Source of the DNA: Zhongshania aliphaticivorans
GTDB taxonomy: Bacteria > Pseudomonadota > Gammaproteobacteria > Pseudomonadales > Spongiibacteraceae
Reading direction: 5' to 3'
Assembly: GCF_902705855.1 (NCBI RefSeq)
Contig: NZ_CACSIJ010000014.1
Location: 143,519 to 207,518, forward strand
Length of the DNA stretch: 64,000 nt
Shown here: positions 40,895-49,493 of the stretch, piece by piece
Numbering within the stretch: position 1 is the first letter of the stretch
Layout of the letters: the number at the start of each line of letters is the position of its first letter
The notes under the pieces: model-generated
The model's input: the letters and a program-made list of their open reading frames with translations, nothing else
What the model was told of the DNA's origin: nothing
The model's database searches: none
Program-made: the position numbers and the translations under genes

Positions 40895-42562
40895 CTAGGC
40901 TTCATCGCTCATCACGGGATTTACTAACCACTCTTTGCCCTTGAGCATACCCTGCCAGTAGATCGGCGGTAGCAATTTTTCTTTTAAAAGCCACGCGGCG
41001 CGTGTTGGTTTGGTGCCATCTAATATCCATTTGGGCATGCTCGGTAAAAGCTTTCCGCCGTAACCGAATTCGGCGAGGACGATTTTGCCACGCTCTACCG
41101 TTAGTGGGCAGGAGCCATAGCCATTGTAGTGAGCAACTTGGTGAGTGCCCTTGATGTCGGCAATGATATTGGCAGCTACAATGGGTGCTTGCACTCGCGC
41201 AGCGGCGGCGGTTTTGGCATTGGGCGCATTACATACATCGCCTAGCGCCCAGATATTGTTGTAGCGCTTATGGCGGAGCGTGCATTGATCTACATCTACC
41301 CAGCCGGCGGCGTCTACCAGCGGGCTACTGCGAATAAAGTCAGGCGCGGTTTGCGGTGGGCAAACGTGAATCATATCGAATTCACGGCTCACAATTTCGG
41401 TGCTGCCGTCGGCGGCGGTGGTTTCAAAGTAGGCGGTTTTGTTGTCGCCATCGATGCGTACCAGTTTGTGGTTAAACTTTAAGTCCGCTTGGTATTTTTC
41501 GACGTATTCCATTAACGCAGGCACGTAGTCGGCCACGCCAAACAACACCGCACCGGCATTGTAAAATTCGATATTAATATTGTTTATATCTTGGTTTTTG
41601 TACCAGTGGTCGCCCGACAGATACATGGCCTTTTGCGGCGCGCCCGCGCATTTAATGGGCATTGGCGGCTGGGTAAACAGCGCGCGGCCACCTTTTAAAT
41701 TGCGAACTAATTCCCAGGTGTAGGGCGCCAGATCATAGCGGTAATTTGAGGTTACGCCGTTGCGACCTATGGTTTCGCTAAGACCTTCGATACCGTCCCA
41801 GTTGAGCTTTATACCGGCGGCAACTATCAGGCGAGTGTATTTAATAAGCCGACAGCCTTCGAGGGTAACGATGTTGCTGTCGGGGTCGAAGGCGGCAACC
41901 GCAGCCTTGATCCAGTCGGCGCCTTTGGGAATGAGTGAGGCCATTTCGCGCATGGTTTGCTCTGGCGTAAAAATGCCCGCGCCAACCAAGGTCCAGCCGG
42001 GCTGGTAATAGTGTTTTTCGGCTGGGTCAATAATGGCAATAGACAGCGCGTTGTTTCTGGCCAGCAGGCTGGCTGCGGTCGAGATGCCAGCGGCGCCACC
42101 ACCAACAATAACCACATCGTAACTTCGCAGCGTGTCTATTTCGCCACTCTTGCCGGCAATACGGGCGGCCACGCCGCTCATGTCGTAGCCCGCGGCTTTG
42201 GCGGCGGCAACAATCTCTGTGAGCGGAAGTTGCTTGGCCTGGCTCAGTGCCCACAGGGTGGTAGAGCGCATGCCGCTGCGGCAGTAGGCGTGAAAGGGGC
42301 CGTTCTGTTTGAGTAGTAACTCGCCAAAGGCGGCGGCTTCTGCATCGCCAACTTTGCCGGTGATAACCGGCAGATAATGGCATTGTATGCCGTGCTCAGT
42401 GGCAGCCTTTTCTATTTCAGTAAATAGCGGTTGGTCTGCGCCTTCGCCGTCGGGTCTATTGCAAATTAGGGTGCGCACGCCGCGTTTTGCTAGCTCGCTA
42501 ATATCGCTGGGCAGTATTTGTTCAGAGACACTTAAGTTGGCATTCAATTCTTTAATGTTCAT
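40895..42562 (-). CDS. Fusion of TIGR01244-type phosphatase/sulfurtransferase domain and sulfide:quinone oxidoreductase
   Basis: A 555-residue two-domain protein. Residues 1-115 are the phosphatase-like TIGR01244 domain with the loop HAYCRSGMRS (Cys94, Arg99); it is also found fused to persulfide dioxygenase as Blh. Residues about 148-555 are a type II, human-like SQR: FAD motif VVIVGGGAAGI at 150-160, first catalytic Cys305 in MPIKCAGAPQK, second Cys485 in YGSCPLTVERG, and HYYQPGWTLVGAG. SQR oxidises sulfide to persulfide and passes electrons to quinone. The N-terminal domain may transfer sulfane sulfur to a thiol acceptor. Located between the dioxygenase and SulP genes. Confidence 0.93.
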   Translation of the reverse strand: MNIKELNANLSVSEQILPSDISELAKRGVRTLICNRPDGEGADQPLFTEIEKAATEHGIQCHYLPVITGKVGDAEAAAFGELLLKQNGPFHAYCRSGMRSTTLWALSQAKQLPLTEIVAAAKAAGYDMSGVAARIAGKSGEIDTLRSYDVVIVGGGAAGISTAASLLARNNALSIAIIDPAEKHYYQPGWTLVGAGIFTPEQTMREMASLIPKGADWIKAAVAAFDPDSNIVTLEGCRLIKYTRLIVAAGIKLNWDGIEGLSETIGRNGVTSNYRYDLAPYTWELVRNLKGGRALFTQPPMPIKCAGAPQKAMYLSGDHWYKNQDINNINIEFYNAGAVLFGVADYVPALMEYVEKYQADLKFNHKLVRIDGDNKTAYFETTAADGSTEIVSREFDMIHVCPPQTAPDFIRSSPLVDAAGWVDVDQCTLRHKRYNNIWALGDVCNAPNAKTAAAARVQAPIVAANIIADIKGTHQVAHYNGYGSCPLTVERGKIVLAEFGYGGKLLPSMPKWILDGTKPTRAAWLLKEKLLPPIYWQGMLKGKEWLVNPVMSDEA

Positions 42563-42597
42563 CGTAACTCCCTAATTTGGCCGGTTGTACTGGTGGT

Positions 42598-43491
42598 TTA
42601 AAGTAGGTTCAGCGGCAATTTCAGGTAGACCACATCATTGGTGTCAGCCTTGGGCAAATGACCGGCGCGCATATTCACCTGCAGCGATGGCAGGATCAGC
42701 TTGGGCATGCCTAGGGTCGCGTCACGCTTTTCGCGCATGGCAACAAAATCACTTTCGCTCACACCTTGGTGAACGTGAATATTGTTGTCGCGCTCTTGTT
42801 TTACGGTGGTTTGGTATTCAACGTCGCGGCCATTGGGCATGTAGTCGTGGCACATGAATAGGCGCAGCTCGTCGGGCAAGCTCAGAATACGTTGAATGGA
42901 GCGATATAAAATTTTGGCGTCGCCACCGGGAAAGTCGGCTCGGGCGCTGCCGCCGTCGGGCATAAACAAGGTGTCGCCGACAAAGGCCGCGTCGCCCATG
43001 ATGTGGGTCATGCAGGCCGGGGTATGGCCGGGGGTGTGCAGGGCGTGGCAGCGCATTTCTCCCACCAGATATTCATCACCGTCTTTAAATAGTTGATCAA
43101 ACTGGGTGCCGTCGCGGCAGAAGTCGCTGCCTTCGTTGAAAATTTTGCCAAAGGTGTTTTGTACTGTGGTGATCTCGGCGCCAATGCCAATTTTGCCACC
43201 CAGTTTTTCTTGAATATAGGGTGCGGCAGAGAGGTGGTCGGCGTGTACATGGGTTTCGATAATCCATTGCAGTTCTAGGTTTTGACTGCGGATATAGTCA
43301 ATCACTTTATCTGCGCCATTCAGGCTGAGTCGGCCTGCGGCGTAGTCGATCTCCATTACTGAGTCCACTACCGCGCAGGCATTGGAGGCGGGATCCTTTA
43401 CCACATAAGTAAATGTGTTAGTTGGTTCGTCAAAAAACGCGATCACTTCAGGGTTAGTGTTCATATCGGTTTTAAAGGGCAATGTCGTCAT
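42598..43491 (-). CDS. Persulfide dioxygenase-type metallo-beta-lactamase
   Basis: The 297-residue protein has the metal motif ETHVHADHLSAAPY (His81, His83, Asp85, His86) and later histidines CHALHTPGHTPACM and LFMCHDYMPNGR, plus EKLGGKIGIGAEI. This pattern marks the ETHE1/PDO group with one iron, which oxidises glutathione persulfide to sulfite. It lies 35 bases before the SQR gene and 21 bases after cydB. Distinction between PDO type and the Blh hydrolase type rests on the neighbourhood; both would act on SQR product. Confidence 0.93.
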   Translation of the reverse strand: MTTLPFKTDMNTNPEVIAFFDEPTNTFTYVVKDPASNACAVVDSVMEIDYAAGRLSLNGADKVIDYIRSQNLELQWIIETHVHADHLSAAPYIQEKLGGKIGIGAEITTVQNTFGKIFNEGSDFCRDGTQFDQLFKDGDEYLVGEMRCHALHTPGHTPACMTHIMGDAAFVGDTLFMPDGGSARADFPGGDAKILYRSIQRILSLPDELRLFMCHDYMPNGRDVEYQTTVKQERDNNIHVHQGVSESDFVAMREKRDATLGMPKLILPSLQVNMRAGHLPKADTNDVVYLKLPLNLL

Positions 43492-43512
43492 TTTTAAAAC
43501 TCCTTCTTAAAC

Positions 43513-44505
43513 TTATTCATAAGACAGTGCGGTGGCTTTGCCATGAAATATTCGGTAGACAAAATAGGTGTAAAACAAAATCACGGGCAGGGTGATCACC
43601 ACGCCCACTAAGGTAAATTGCAGAGACTTCACCGACGCGGCAGATTCCCAAATAGTTAGGCCGCCAATAATAATGTCGGGGAATAAGCTGTAGGCCAGTC
43701 CTAGGCTTGCCATCAGACAGATCGCGACGGTGCAGGCATAAATCAAGTAGCTACGATTTTTATCGAGCATGGTGGGTTTGTTTAGCGCCGCCACAATGAG
43801 GCCGTAGCAAAATAGGCAAATCATCGGAATGGGCATTAAGTACAGCGCATTGGGTAGGGTGAACCATTTCTCGGCAATCGTGCTGCTTACCAGCGGGGTG
43901 GCAATAGACACCATAAACAGCCCTAGCCCCATCGGCCAAATTGCCATGCGCGCCCAGCCGATGGCTTTGTTGCGCAGTTCGCCGTCGGTTTTCATTAACA
44001 GCCAGCCGCAGCCTAATATAAGGTAGAGGGCAGGTAGGGTCATCGCGATAAGAGCGGAAAATAGTAGGCTGGTGGCGCTGGAATGCAGGCCGGTGATATA
44101 GGCTCCAAGCATCCAACCCTGCGCTAATGAGGCGATTAAGGAGCCGGCAAAAAAGGCTTTATTCCACAGGCCGCGGCGGTGATCGCCGGCTTTTACCCGT
44201 AAATCAAAGGCCACGCCGCGCAGAATTAAACCCATCAGCATGATAGTGACCGGCAAATATAGGCTGGTGAGAATAATACCGTGGGCGACGGGAAAGGCGA
44301 TCAGTAGTACGCCAATACCGAGGACAATCCAAGTTTCGTTGGCGTCCCAGAAGGGGCCAATAGAGGCGATCATCATGTCTTTTTCGGCCTCGTTTGCCAG
44401 TGGTACTAACATGCCAACACCGAGGTCGTAGCCGTCGAGAATCACATAGATCAATAAGGCCAGACCCATAATGCCCATATAAATAATTGGTAGCCAATAT
44501 TCCAT
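43513..44505 (-). CDS. cydB: Cytochrome bd-type quinol oxidase subunit II (CIO type)
   Basis: A 330-residue membrane protein with eight to nine helices. It starts MEYWLPIIYMGIMGLALLIY and contains LDGYDLGVGML, ANETWIVLGIGVLLIAFPVA, LILRGVAFDLRVKAGDHRRG and the end VILFYTYFVYRIFHGKATAL, all typical of CydB/CioB. It pairs with the cydA gene three bases upstream. bd oxidases of the CIO group resist sulfide and cyanide, which explains their place in a sulfide operon. Confidence 0.96.
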   Translation of the reverse strand: MEYWLPIIYMGIMGLALLIYVILDGYDLGVGMLVPLANEAEKDMMIASIGPFWDANETWIVLGIGVLLIAFPVAHGIILTSLYLPVTIMLMGLILRGVAFDLRVKAGDHRRGLWNKAFFAGSLIASLAQGWMLGAYITGLHSSATSLLFSALIAMTLPALYLILGCGWLLMKTDGELRNKAIGWARMAIWPMGLGLFMVSIATPLVSSTIAEKWFTLPNALYLMPIPMICLFCYGLIVAALNKPTMLDKNRSYLIYACTVAICLMASLGLAYSLFPDIIIGGLTIWESAASVKSLQFTLVGVVITLPVILFYTYFVYRIFHGKATALSYE

Positions 44506-44508
44506 TGC

Positions 44509-45861
44509 TTAGACCTCTTTGTTAACGGTTTGGGGTGCACTGACGGCCGTTAGCTTAAGTGATGCAGCGGGTTTGCGTGACAGGTTAAGTAGGGCGCCGA
44601 TATAGGAGGCCAGCAGAAATCCATAGAGCAATATATAGCCAATTAAGGTTCCGCCCACGGTGGCGCTGCTGTGGTCGGCGACTACGTCTTGCACTTTAAG
44701 TACGCCGGTGACAATCCAAGGCTGACGGCCAATCTCGGTGACATACCAGCCTGCTAAAACCGCGATCCAGCCTGAGAAGGTCATGGCTGAGAGGGCGTAT
44801 AGCAGCGGTTTTGTAGGGGTGTTTTTGCCTCGTAACTGCCAGGCCGCCCACCACGACACTAGTAGCATAAGGCCACCCACCGCTAGCATTACGCGGAAAG
44901 ACCAAAACACCATGGCAACCGGTGGGTGTTCGCCCTCAAATTCATTGAGACCTTTTACTTCACCCATTGGGTCGTGGGTGAGAATAAAGCTCGCCGCGTA
45001 GGGCACTTCAATGGCGTAGCGGTTGGTTTTGCTTTCTTCGTCGGGCAGCGCAAATAGCGTAAAGGCCGCGCCTTTCTCGGTTTCCCATACCGCTTCCATC
45101 GCTGCAATTTTGGCGGGCTGATGTTCTAAGGTGTTCAAACCGTGAAAGTCGCCAACCAGTATTTGAATAGGGGCCAGCACGGCGGCCATCATCACACCGG
45201 TTTTCATTACCTTCCACGTAGCGGGGCCGTCGACATTGCGCAGCGCCCGCCAGGCGCTAACACCGGCAATCACAAAGGCAGAGGTCAATAGGCAAGCTAT
45301 GAGCATATGGAAAAAGCGGTAGGGGAAGGAGGGGTTGAAGATCACTTCCATCCAGCTGTCGACCATGACCACGCCGTTTTCCAGATAGTAGCCGGTGGGG
45401 GTTTGCATCCATGAGTTAAGGCTGAGAATCCAGAACGCCGACAAAGTGGTGCCAAAGGCTACCAAGAAGGAGCTGATTAAATGCATACGGTTAGAGACGC
45501 GGTCTTTACCGAATAACATAATGCCGAGAAAAGAGGCTTCGAGGAAAAACGCGCTTAGGACTTCGTAACCCAGTAGCGGTCCCGCCACATTGCCAGCTTT
45601 TTCCATAAAGCCCGGCCAGTTGGTGCCGAATTGAAAGCTCATGGTAATGCCCGATACCACCCCCATGGCAAAGGTGAGGGCAAAGATTTTTACCCAAAAT
45701 TGGTAGGCGTATTCCCACGCTTGATCGCCGGTTTGGGTGAAGCGCAGCCGAAAGAACAGCAGAATCCAGCCGAGGCCTATAGATATGGCCGGAAACAGGA
45801 TGTGGAAGCTTATATTGGTCGCAAATTGGATGCGGGCCAAAATGAAGGGGTCGAAATCCAT
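44509..45861 (-). CDS. cydA: Cytochrome bd-type quinol oxidase subunit I (CIO type, short Q-loop)
   Basis: The start at 45861 fits an AGG nine bases upstream; an ATG at 45870 abuts it and is rejected. The 450-residue subunit starts MDFDPFILARIQFATNISFH, has haem ligands in helices 1 and 5 by homology, GKDRVSNRMHLISSFLVAFG and GRQPWIVTGVLKVQD. The quinol loop is short, as in the cyanide-insensitive (CIO) group. It would oxidise quinol with oxygen and sustain respiration in the presence of sulfide. It is the first gene of the operon and is preceded by a sigma-54 promoter. Confidence 0.96.
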   Translation of the reverse strand: MDFDPFILARIQFATNISFHILFPAISIGLGWILLFFRLRFTQTGDQAWEYAYQFWVKIFALTFAMGVVSGITMSFQFGTNWPGFMEKAGNVAGPLLGYEVLSAFFLEASFLGIMLFGKDRVSNRMHLISSFLVAFGTTLSAFWILSLNSWMQTPTGYYLENGVVMVDSWMEVIFNPSFPYRFFHMLIACLLTSAFVIAGVSAWRALRNVDGPATWKVMKTGVMMAAVLAPIQILVGDFHGLNTLEHQPAKIAAMEAVWETEKGAAFTLFALPDEESKTNRYAIEVPYAASFILTHDPMGEVKGLNEFEGEHPPVAMVFWSFRVMLAVGGLMLLVSWWAAWQLRGKNTPTKPLLYALSAMTFSGWIAVLAGWYVTEIGRQPWIVTGVLKVQDVVADHSSATVGGTLIGYILLYGFLLASYIGALLNLSRKPAASLKLTAVSAPQTVNKEV

Positions 45862-45951
45862 ATTGATCATCCTAGTGAGAGCTGCGCTACTGTTTTTGAA
45901 TCTTCATCCGGTGGCTGTCGCAAGTTTCGCCAATGGCACTTACTACCATAG

Positions 45952-45967
45952 AGCAATGCACATGCCA
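45952..45967 (-). promoter_or_regulatory. Sigma-54 promoter of the sulfide-oxidation operon
   Basis: Read on the minus strand the sequence is TGGCAT-GTGCA-TTGCT, an almost exact match to the -24/-12 consensus TGGCAC-N5-TTGC(A/T). Transcription would start near 45941, about 80 bases before cydA. The divergent gene encodes a sigma-54-dependent activator, which strengthens the call. A 15-bp dyad, ACATGC-CAT-GCATGT (45960-45974), overlaps the -24 element. Confidence 0.85.
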
Positions 45968-46005
45968 TGCATGTAATACTTGTGGCTATACACATTAAGT
46001 CATTG

Positions 46006-46029
46006 GTTTATATATAGTATTTTATAAAC
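46006..46029. promoter_or_regulatory. Dyad GTTTATA-N10-TATAAAC, candidate activator site
   Basis: Perfect 7-bp arms lie at 46006-46012 and 46023-46029, between cydA and the regulator gene. They are centred about 76 bases upstream of the expected cydA start point, a workable position for a sigma-54 enhancer site. AT-rich sequence makes chance occurrence possible; use by FisR is inferred. Confidence 0.45.
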
Positions 46030-46115
46030 ACAATGCGCTTCGCTTGCGTTGTGCTGGTAAAGTTGCTGCCGAATTGTCATTATTGGCAAAAATAAATGAC
46101 AGAAATGACAATACC

Positions 46116-47417
46116 ATGCAGCTTATCGCCAAAGATTCAGACAAAGACGTTGCCTATATGCTCGATGGCTTCGATTACCCTGCCATATTGGTGTCGGCTG
46201 ACTACCGAATATTGGCAACGAATGAGCTATACCGTTCAACCTTTGGCGAAATTGATGTCGATAAGGGCGCGCGTTGCTATCAAGTCTCCCACGGCTACCA
46301 AGTGCCTTGTGACCAAGCCGGTGAAAGCTGCCCGCTGGCGGCCTGTAAAAGCTCCGGCAATAAAGAGCGCGTGCTGCACATTCATAGCACGCCACGGGGC
46401 AAGGAGTATGTCGACGTTGAAATGCTGCCCATCCGTGGCGACGACGGTGAGCTAAAGTACTTTGTAGAAATTCTTAAGCCCGTTCATATTGCCAGCGCTG
46501 AATTGAGCACACAGACGATGGTTGGCCGCAGTCCCGCATTTAATACCCTAGTTGAAATGATTAATTTGGTGGCGAAAAGAGATACCTCGGTATTGCTGAT
46601 GGGGGAATCTGGCACTGGTAAAGAGTTGGCCGCAAAAGCGATTCATGATGCGAGCAGTCGCAGCAGTCGACCTTTGGTGACGGTTGAGTGCGCGGGCCTC
46701 ACCGAAACCCTGTTTGAAAGTGAGCTATTCGGCCACGTTAAGGGAGCGTTTACCGGCGCGACATCAAATAAACGCGGCTTGTTGGAAACAGCGGAAGGCG
46801 GCACGCTATTTCTAGATGAAATTGGCGACGTATCAATGGGTATGCAGGTTAAATTATTGCGCTTGATTGAAACCGGCACGTATCGAACCGTGGGCAGTAC
46901 TGAACTTAAGCGGGCGCAATTTAGATTAATTTGCGCCACCCATAAAAATTTATCTGCCTGTGTTGCCAGTGGCGAATTCCGTGAAGACCTTTATTATCGA
47001 ATAAATGCCTTTCCGATAGTGCTTCCACCTTTGCGAGAGCGCGGTGAAGATATTTCTCTTATCGCTAAATCTATATTGGAAAAATTCAGTAAAAAAGATA
47101 TGTATCACCTTACTGAGTCGGCGATTAAAGTGCTAGAAAAAAGCTATTTTGAGGGCAATGTTAGGGAGCTTCGCAATGTTTTAGAGCGCGCAATAATTTT
47201 TGCACATTCAAATATTATTGATGTAAAAATATTAGAGCGTTGTATGTTAGATGTTAGTCCGCGAAATGATGAAAAAAAAGAACGTTGGGAAAATTTAAAA
47301 ACAAAAGAGCTACACTATTTGAATGAGCTATTAATTTATTGCGATGGCGATAAAGCTAAAGCGGCAGATATTGCAGGTATTAGTTTGCGGTCACTCTATA
47401 GAAAACTCGGCACCTAG
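46116..47417 (+). CDS. fisR: FisR-type sigma-54-dependent activator with sulfane-sulfur-sensing cysteines
   Basis: The ATG at 46116 ([11 protein letters not shown]) gives 433 residues. The N-terminal PAS-like domain carries Cys54, Cys65, Cys72 and Cys77. The first three have exactly the spacing of the polysulfide-sensing cysteines reported for Cupriavidus FisR (53, 64, 71). The AAA+ domain has [19 protein letters not shown], the sigma-54 loop GAFTGA in [14 protein letters not shown] and [13 protein letters not shown]; the end is a Fis helix-turn-helix ([20 protein letters not shown]). It is divergent from the sulfide operon, which has a sigma-54 promoter. It should activate that operon when sulfane sulfur builds up. 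ORF parts before 46116 are not translated. Confidence 0.9.
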   Translation: MQLIAKDSDKDVAYMLDGFDYPAILVSADYRILATNELYRSTFGEIDVDKGARCYQVSHGYQVPCDQAGESCPLAACKSSGNKERVLHIHSTPRGKEYVDVEMLPIRGDDGELKYFVEILKPVHIASAELSTQTMVGRSPAFNTLVEMINLVAKRDTSVLLMGESGTGKELAAKAIHDASSRSSRPLVTVECAGLTETLFESELFGHVKGAFTGATSNKRGLLETAEGGTLFLDEIGDVSMGMQVKLLRLIETGTYRTVGSTELKRAQFRLICATHKNLSACVASGEFREDLYYRINAFPIVLPPLRERGEDISLIAKSILEKFSKKDMYHLTESAIKVLEKSYFEGNVRELRNVLERAIIFAHSNIIDVKILERCMLDVSPRNDEKKERWENLKTKELHYLNELLIYCDGDKAKAADIAGISLRSLYRKLGT

Positions 47418-47419
47418 TT

Positions 47420-47737
47420 ATGAATACGATGCTAAATGACACATGGTACTGCTGCAATCTTGGCGATGCGATGTTAGCTGCTCCCGCCTTGGATGGTATC
47501 GAGGCGCAGGTCTTAACGGCCTTGGCTAATGATGTAAATGCTGATGGGTGCGCGGTGTATTATCGCCATGAGTCCGAAGGACGTTTGCACTGCGATCTAG
47601 TGGTGTATTTTTCTCCGCAAGCAGGGCGTATGCCAATAGAGGTGAAGCTGCGAGCTTGTGCTAAACCCGACAAACAGGGTTTAAGTTTACTTGTTGGTGA
47701 AGCTTCTTCTTGGGCGATTTTCTTTCCTGAGGCTTAG
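47420..47737 (+). CDS. Small protein of unknown function after fisR
   Basis: A 105-residue protein, starting two bases after the fisR stop (MNTMLNDTWYCCNLGDAMLA). It contains five cysteines, including a CC pair near the start, a likely alpha/beta fold (ALDGIEAQVLTALANDVNAD, LHCDLVVYFSPQAGRM) and no signal peptide. I do not recognise the family. Position directly behind the regulator and the cysteines suggest a link with sulfur sensing, but this is a guess. Confidence 0.7.
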   Translation: MNTMLNDTWYCCNLGDAMLAAPALDGIEAQVLTALANDVNADGCAVYYRHESEGRLHCDLVVYFSPQAGRMPIEVKLRACAKPDKQGLSLLVGEASSWAIFFPEA

Positions 47738-47826
47738 CTAGCGGCGGGCTTATATTCCGCTCGACATTGACCATATTAAAAGCCGCTGTCTATACTCAGG
47801 TTTCAATTCCCATTAAGCGTAAAATC

Positions 47827-48645
47827 ATGGAAGAGAAAACACTAATACGTGCCTTTGGCGTGACCGATATTGGTCGAGTGCGTGATCACAATGAAGACGC
47901 AATTCACCTAGCCCTCGATGAGGCTTATGTTTTGGTGGCTGACGGTATGGGCGGCCACAACGCTGGTGAAGTGGCGAGCGCCTTGGCCATAGAGGGTTTT
48001 ACGCAATATTTAGCGATGGATCCAAGTAGTGACGACACTGTTGCTGAAATGTCAGAGTTCTCATTGCAGACCTTAGCGCTGCGCGACGCTATTTATGCGG
48101 CTAATATGGTGATCTATGAGAATTCACTTAGCAATACCGACCGTCAGGGAATGGGCACCACTTTGGTGGCGGCGAGTTTTGATGGGGCTAGGCTTGCGGT
48201 TGCCCACGTTGGTGACTCTAGACTGTACCGATTCCGTGAAGGTTTTTTAGATCAACTCACCACTGACCACACCTTGGTTCAAGAGATGCTAGATCGCAAG
48301 GTGTATACGGAAGACGAAGCACGTCGTTCCCGCAATAAAAATGTGATTACCCGCGCCTTGGGCCTTGCTGATATTGTTGAAGTGGACCTCTTGGAAGAGC
48401 TGTTGCGGGAAGGGGATGTGTATTTACTATGCTCCGACGGCTTGACCGGTATGGTGACAGACCCTGAAATTGGCGAGGTTTTAGCCACCTGTGGCGCAGA
48501 GCCAGAGCTAGCTGCTACACAATTGTTGAAAATGGCGAATAATTCCGGCGGCAATGATAATATTTCGATTATTGTCGTGCACGTAGACAAAGTTGTAGCT
48601 GGGCAGGAAAGCTCATCAGAAGAAGAGCTGGACTGGTTTGATTAG
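47827..48645 (+). CDS. PP2C-type serine/threonine phosphatase
   Basis: From ATG 47827 the protein has 272 residues; an in-frame start at 47767 adds 20 doubtful ones. The metal-binding motifs of PPM phosphatases are clear: FGVTDIGRVRDHNEDA, VADGMGGHNAGEVAS, VAHVGDSRLYRFR, LLCSDGLTGMV and GGNDNISIIVV. It removes phosphate from serine or threonine with two manganese ions. The next gene encodes an FHA protein, so the two may form a signalling pair. No kinase gene is seen in the window. Confidence 0.94.
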   Translation: MEEKTLIRAFGVTDIGRVRDHNEDAIHLALDEAYVLVADGMGGHNAGEVASALAIEGFTQYLAMDPSSDDTVAEMSEFSLQTLALRDAIYAANMVIYENSLSNTDRQGMGTTLVAASFDGARLAVAHVGDSRLYRFREGFLDQLTTDHTLVQEMLDRKVYTEDEARRSRNKNVITRALGLADIVEVDLLEELLREGDVYLLCSDGLTGMVTDPEIGEVLATCGAEPELAATQLLKMANNSGGNDNISIIVVHVDKVVAGQESSSEEELDWFD

Positions 48646-48713
48646 GGTGACTGACACGCTGCTATGTCGCTGCGCCTCACCTAGGGAATACAGGTCAATT
48701 ACGGATAAGGATT

Positions 48714-49367
48714 ATGGCTAAGCTGGTTCTCAGTTTTCAGGGTAGAGTGCTTGAAGATTTTCCGCTGAATAAGGAGCGGATATCCGTTGGCCGTGCGCCT
48801 GACAATGATATTTGTATTGAAAATTTGGCGGTAAGCGGACGCCATGCCGCCATTGAAACGGTGCTGAAAGACAGCTTTCTAATTGATCTTGGTAGTACCA
48901 ATGGCACATTTGTTAATGGTGCGGCGATTACCCGACATCCCCTCAAGAATGGCGACTACATTACGATTGGTAAGCACTCACTGACCTATCATAGTGAAGC
49001 TTATTCCAGTGGCGATGCCGAAGTTGAAAAGACCATCGCGATGCGGCCAAGCGCCAAGCCAGCGGCAGCAGCGCCAATACCGATGATTGGTAAATTGCAG
49101 GTTCAAAATGGTGGTTCAGCTGGACGCGAAATGACCTTGAACAAGCCGCTAAGCAAATTGGGTAAGGCGGGCCTCCAAGTGGCGGCAATTAGTCGTCGCC
49201 AGCAGGACTATTACCTCGAACATATTGAAGGTAAAGATGGCCGCACACCTAAGCTCAATGGGGTTGAGATTGGCTTACAGCCACGCCAACTAAGTAGCGG
49301 CGATGTGGTGGAAATTGCGGGCACTCAGTTAAAGTTTGTTATGGTCGCTGCGCCGCAAGTGATGTAA
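48714..49367 (+). CDS. Protein with two FHA domains
   Basis: A 217-residue protein. The first FHA domain (about 1-95) has KERISVGRAPDNDICIENLA, VSGRHAAI and DLGSTNGTFVNGAAI, with the arginine, serine, histidine and asparagine that bind phosphothreonine. A proline/alanine linker follows, and a second, worn FHA-like domain (about 125-215: SKLGKAGLQVAAISRRQQDY, KLNGVEIGLQPRQLSSGDV) in which the phosphate-binding residues are not all kept. It lies 68 bases after the PP2C gene. A rho-independent terminator follows the stop. Confidence 0.92.
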   Translation: MAKLVLSFQGRVLEDFPLNKERISVGRAPDNDICIENLAVSGRHAAIETVLKDSFLIDLGSTNGTFVNGAAITRHPLKNGDYITIGKHSLTYHSEAYSSGDAEVEKTIAMRPSAKPAAAAPIPMIGKLQVQNGGSAGREMTLNKPLSKLGKAGLQVAAISRRQQDYYLEHIEGKDGRTPKLNGVEIGLQPRQLSSGDVVEIAGTQLKFVMVAAPQVM

Positions 49368-49387
49368 TCAGTCTCTCTGTTTCTTTT

Positions 49388-49417
49388 AAGGCACGACCTC
49401 AGCGTCGTGCCTTTTTT
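49388..49417 (+). terminator. Rho-independent terminator after the FHA gene
   Basis: A 10-bp perfect stem (49388-49397 with 49404-49413) and six-base loop are followed by a T-run to 49417. It ends the PP2C-FHA transcript. Confidence 0.92.
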
Positions 49418-49493
49418 ATTTACGGCCTCGTGAACTTGATAGCGCTTAGCGATTTACAGTGAGGCTTTGCTTTAGTAGGGAAGGAGATATGTA

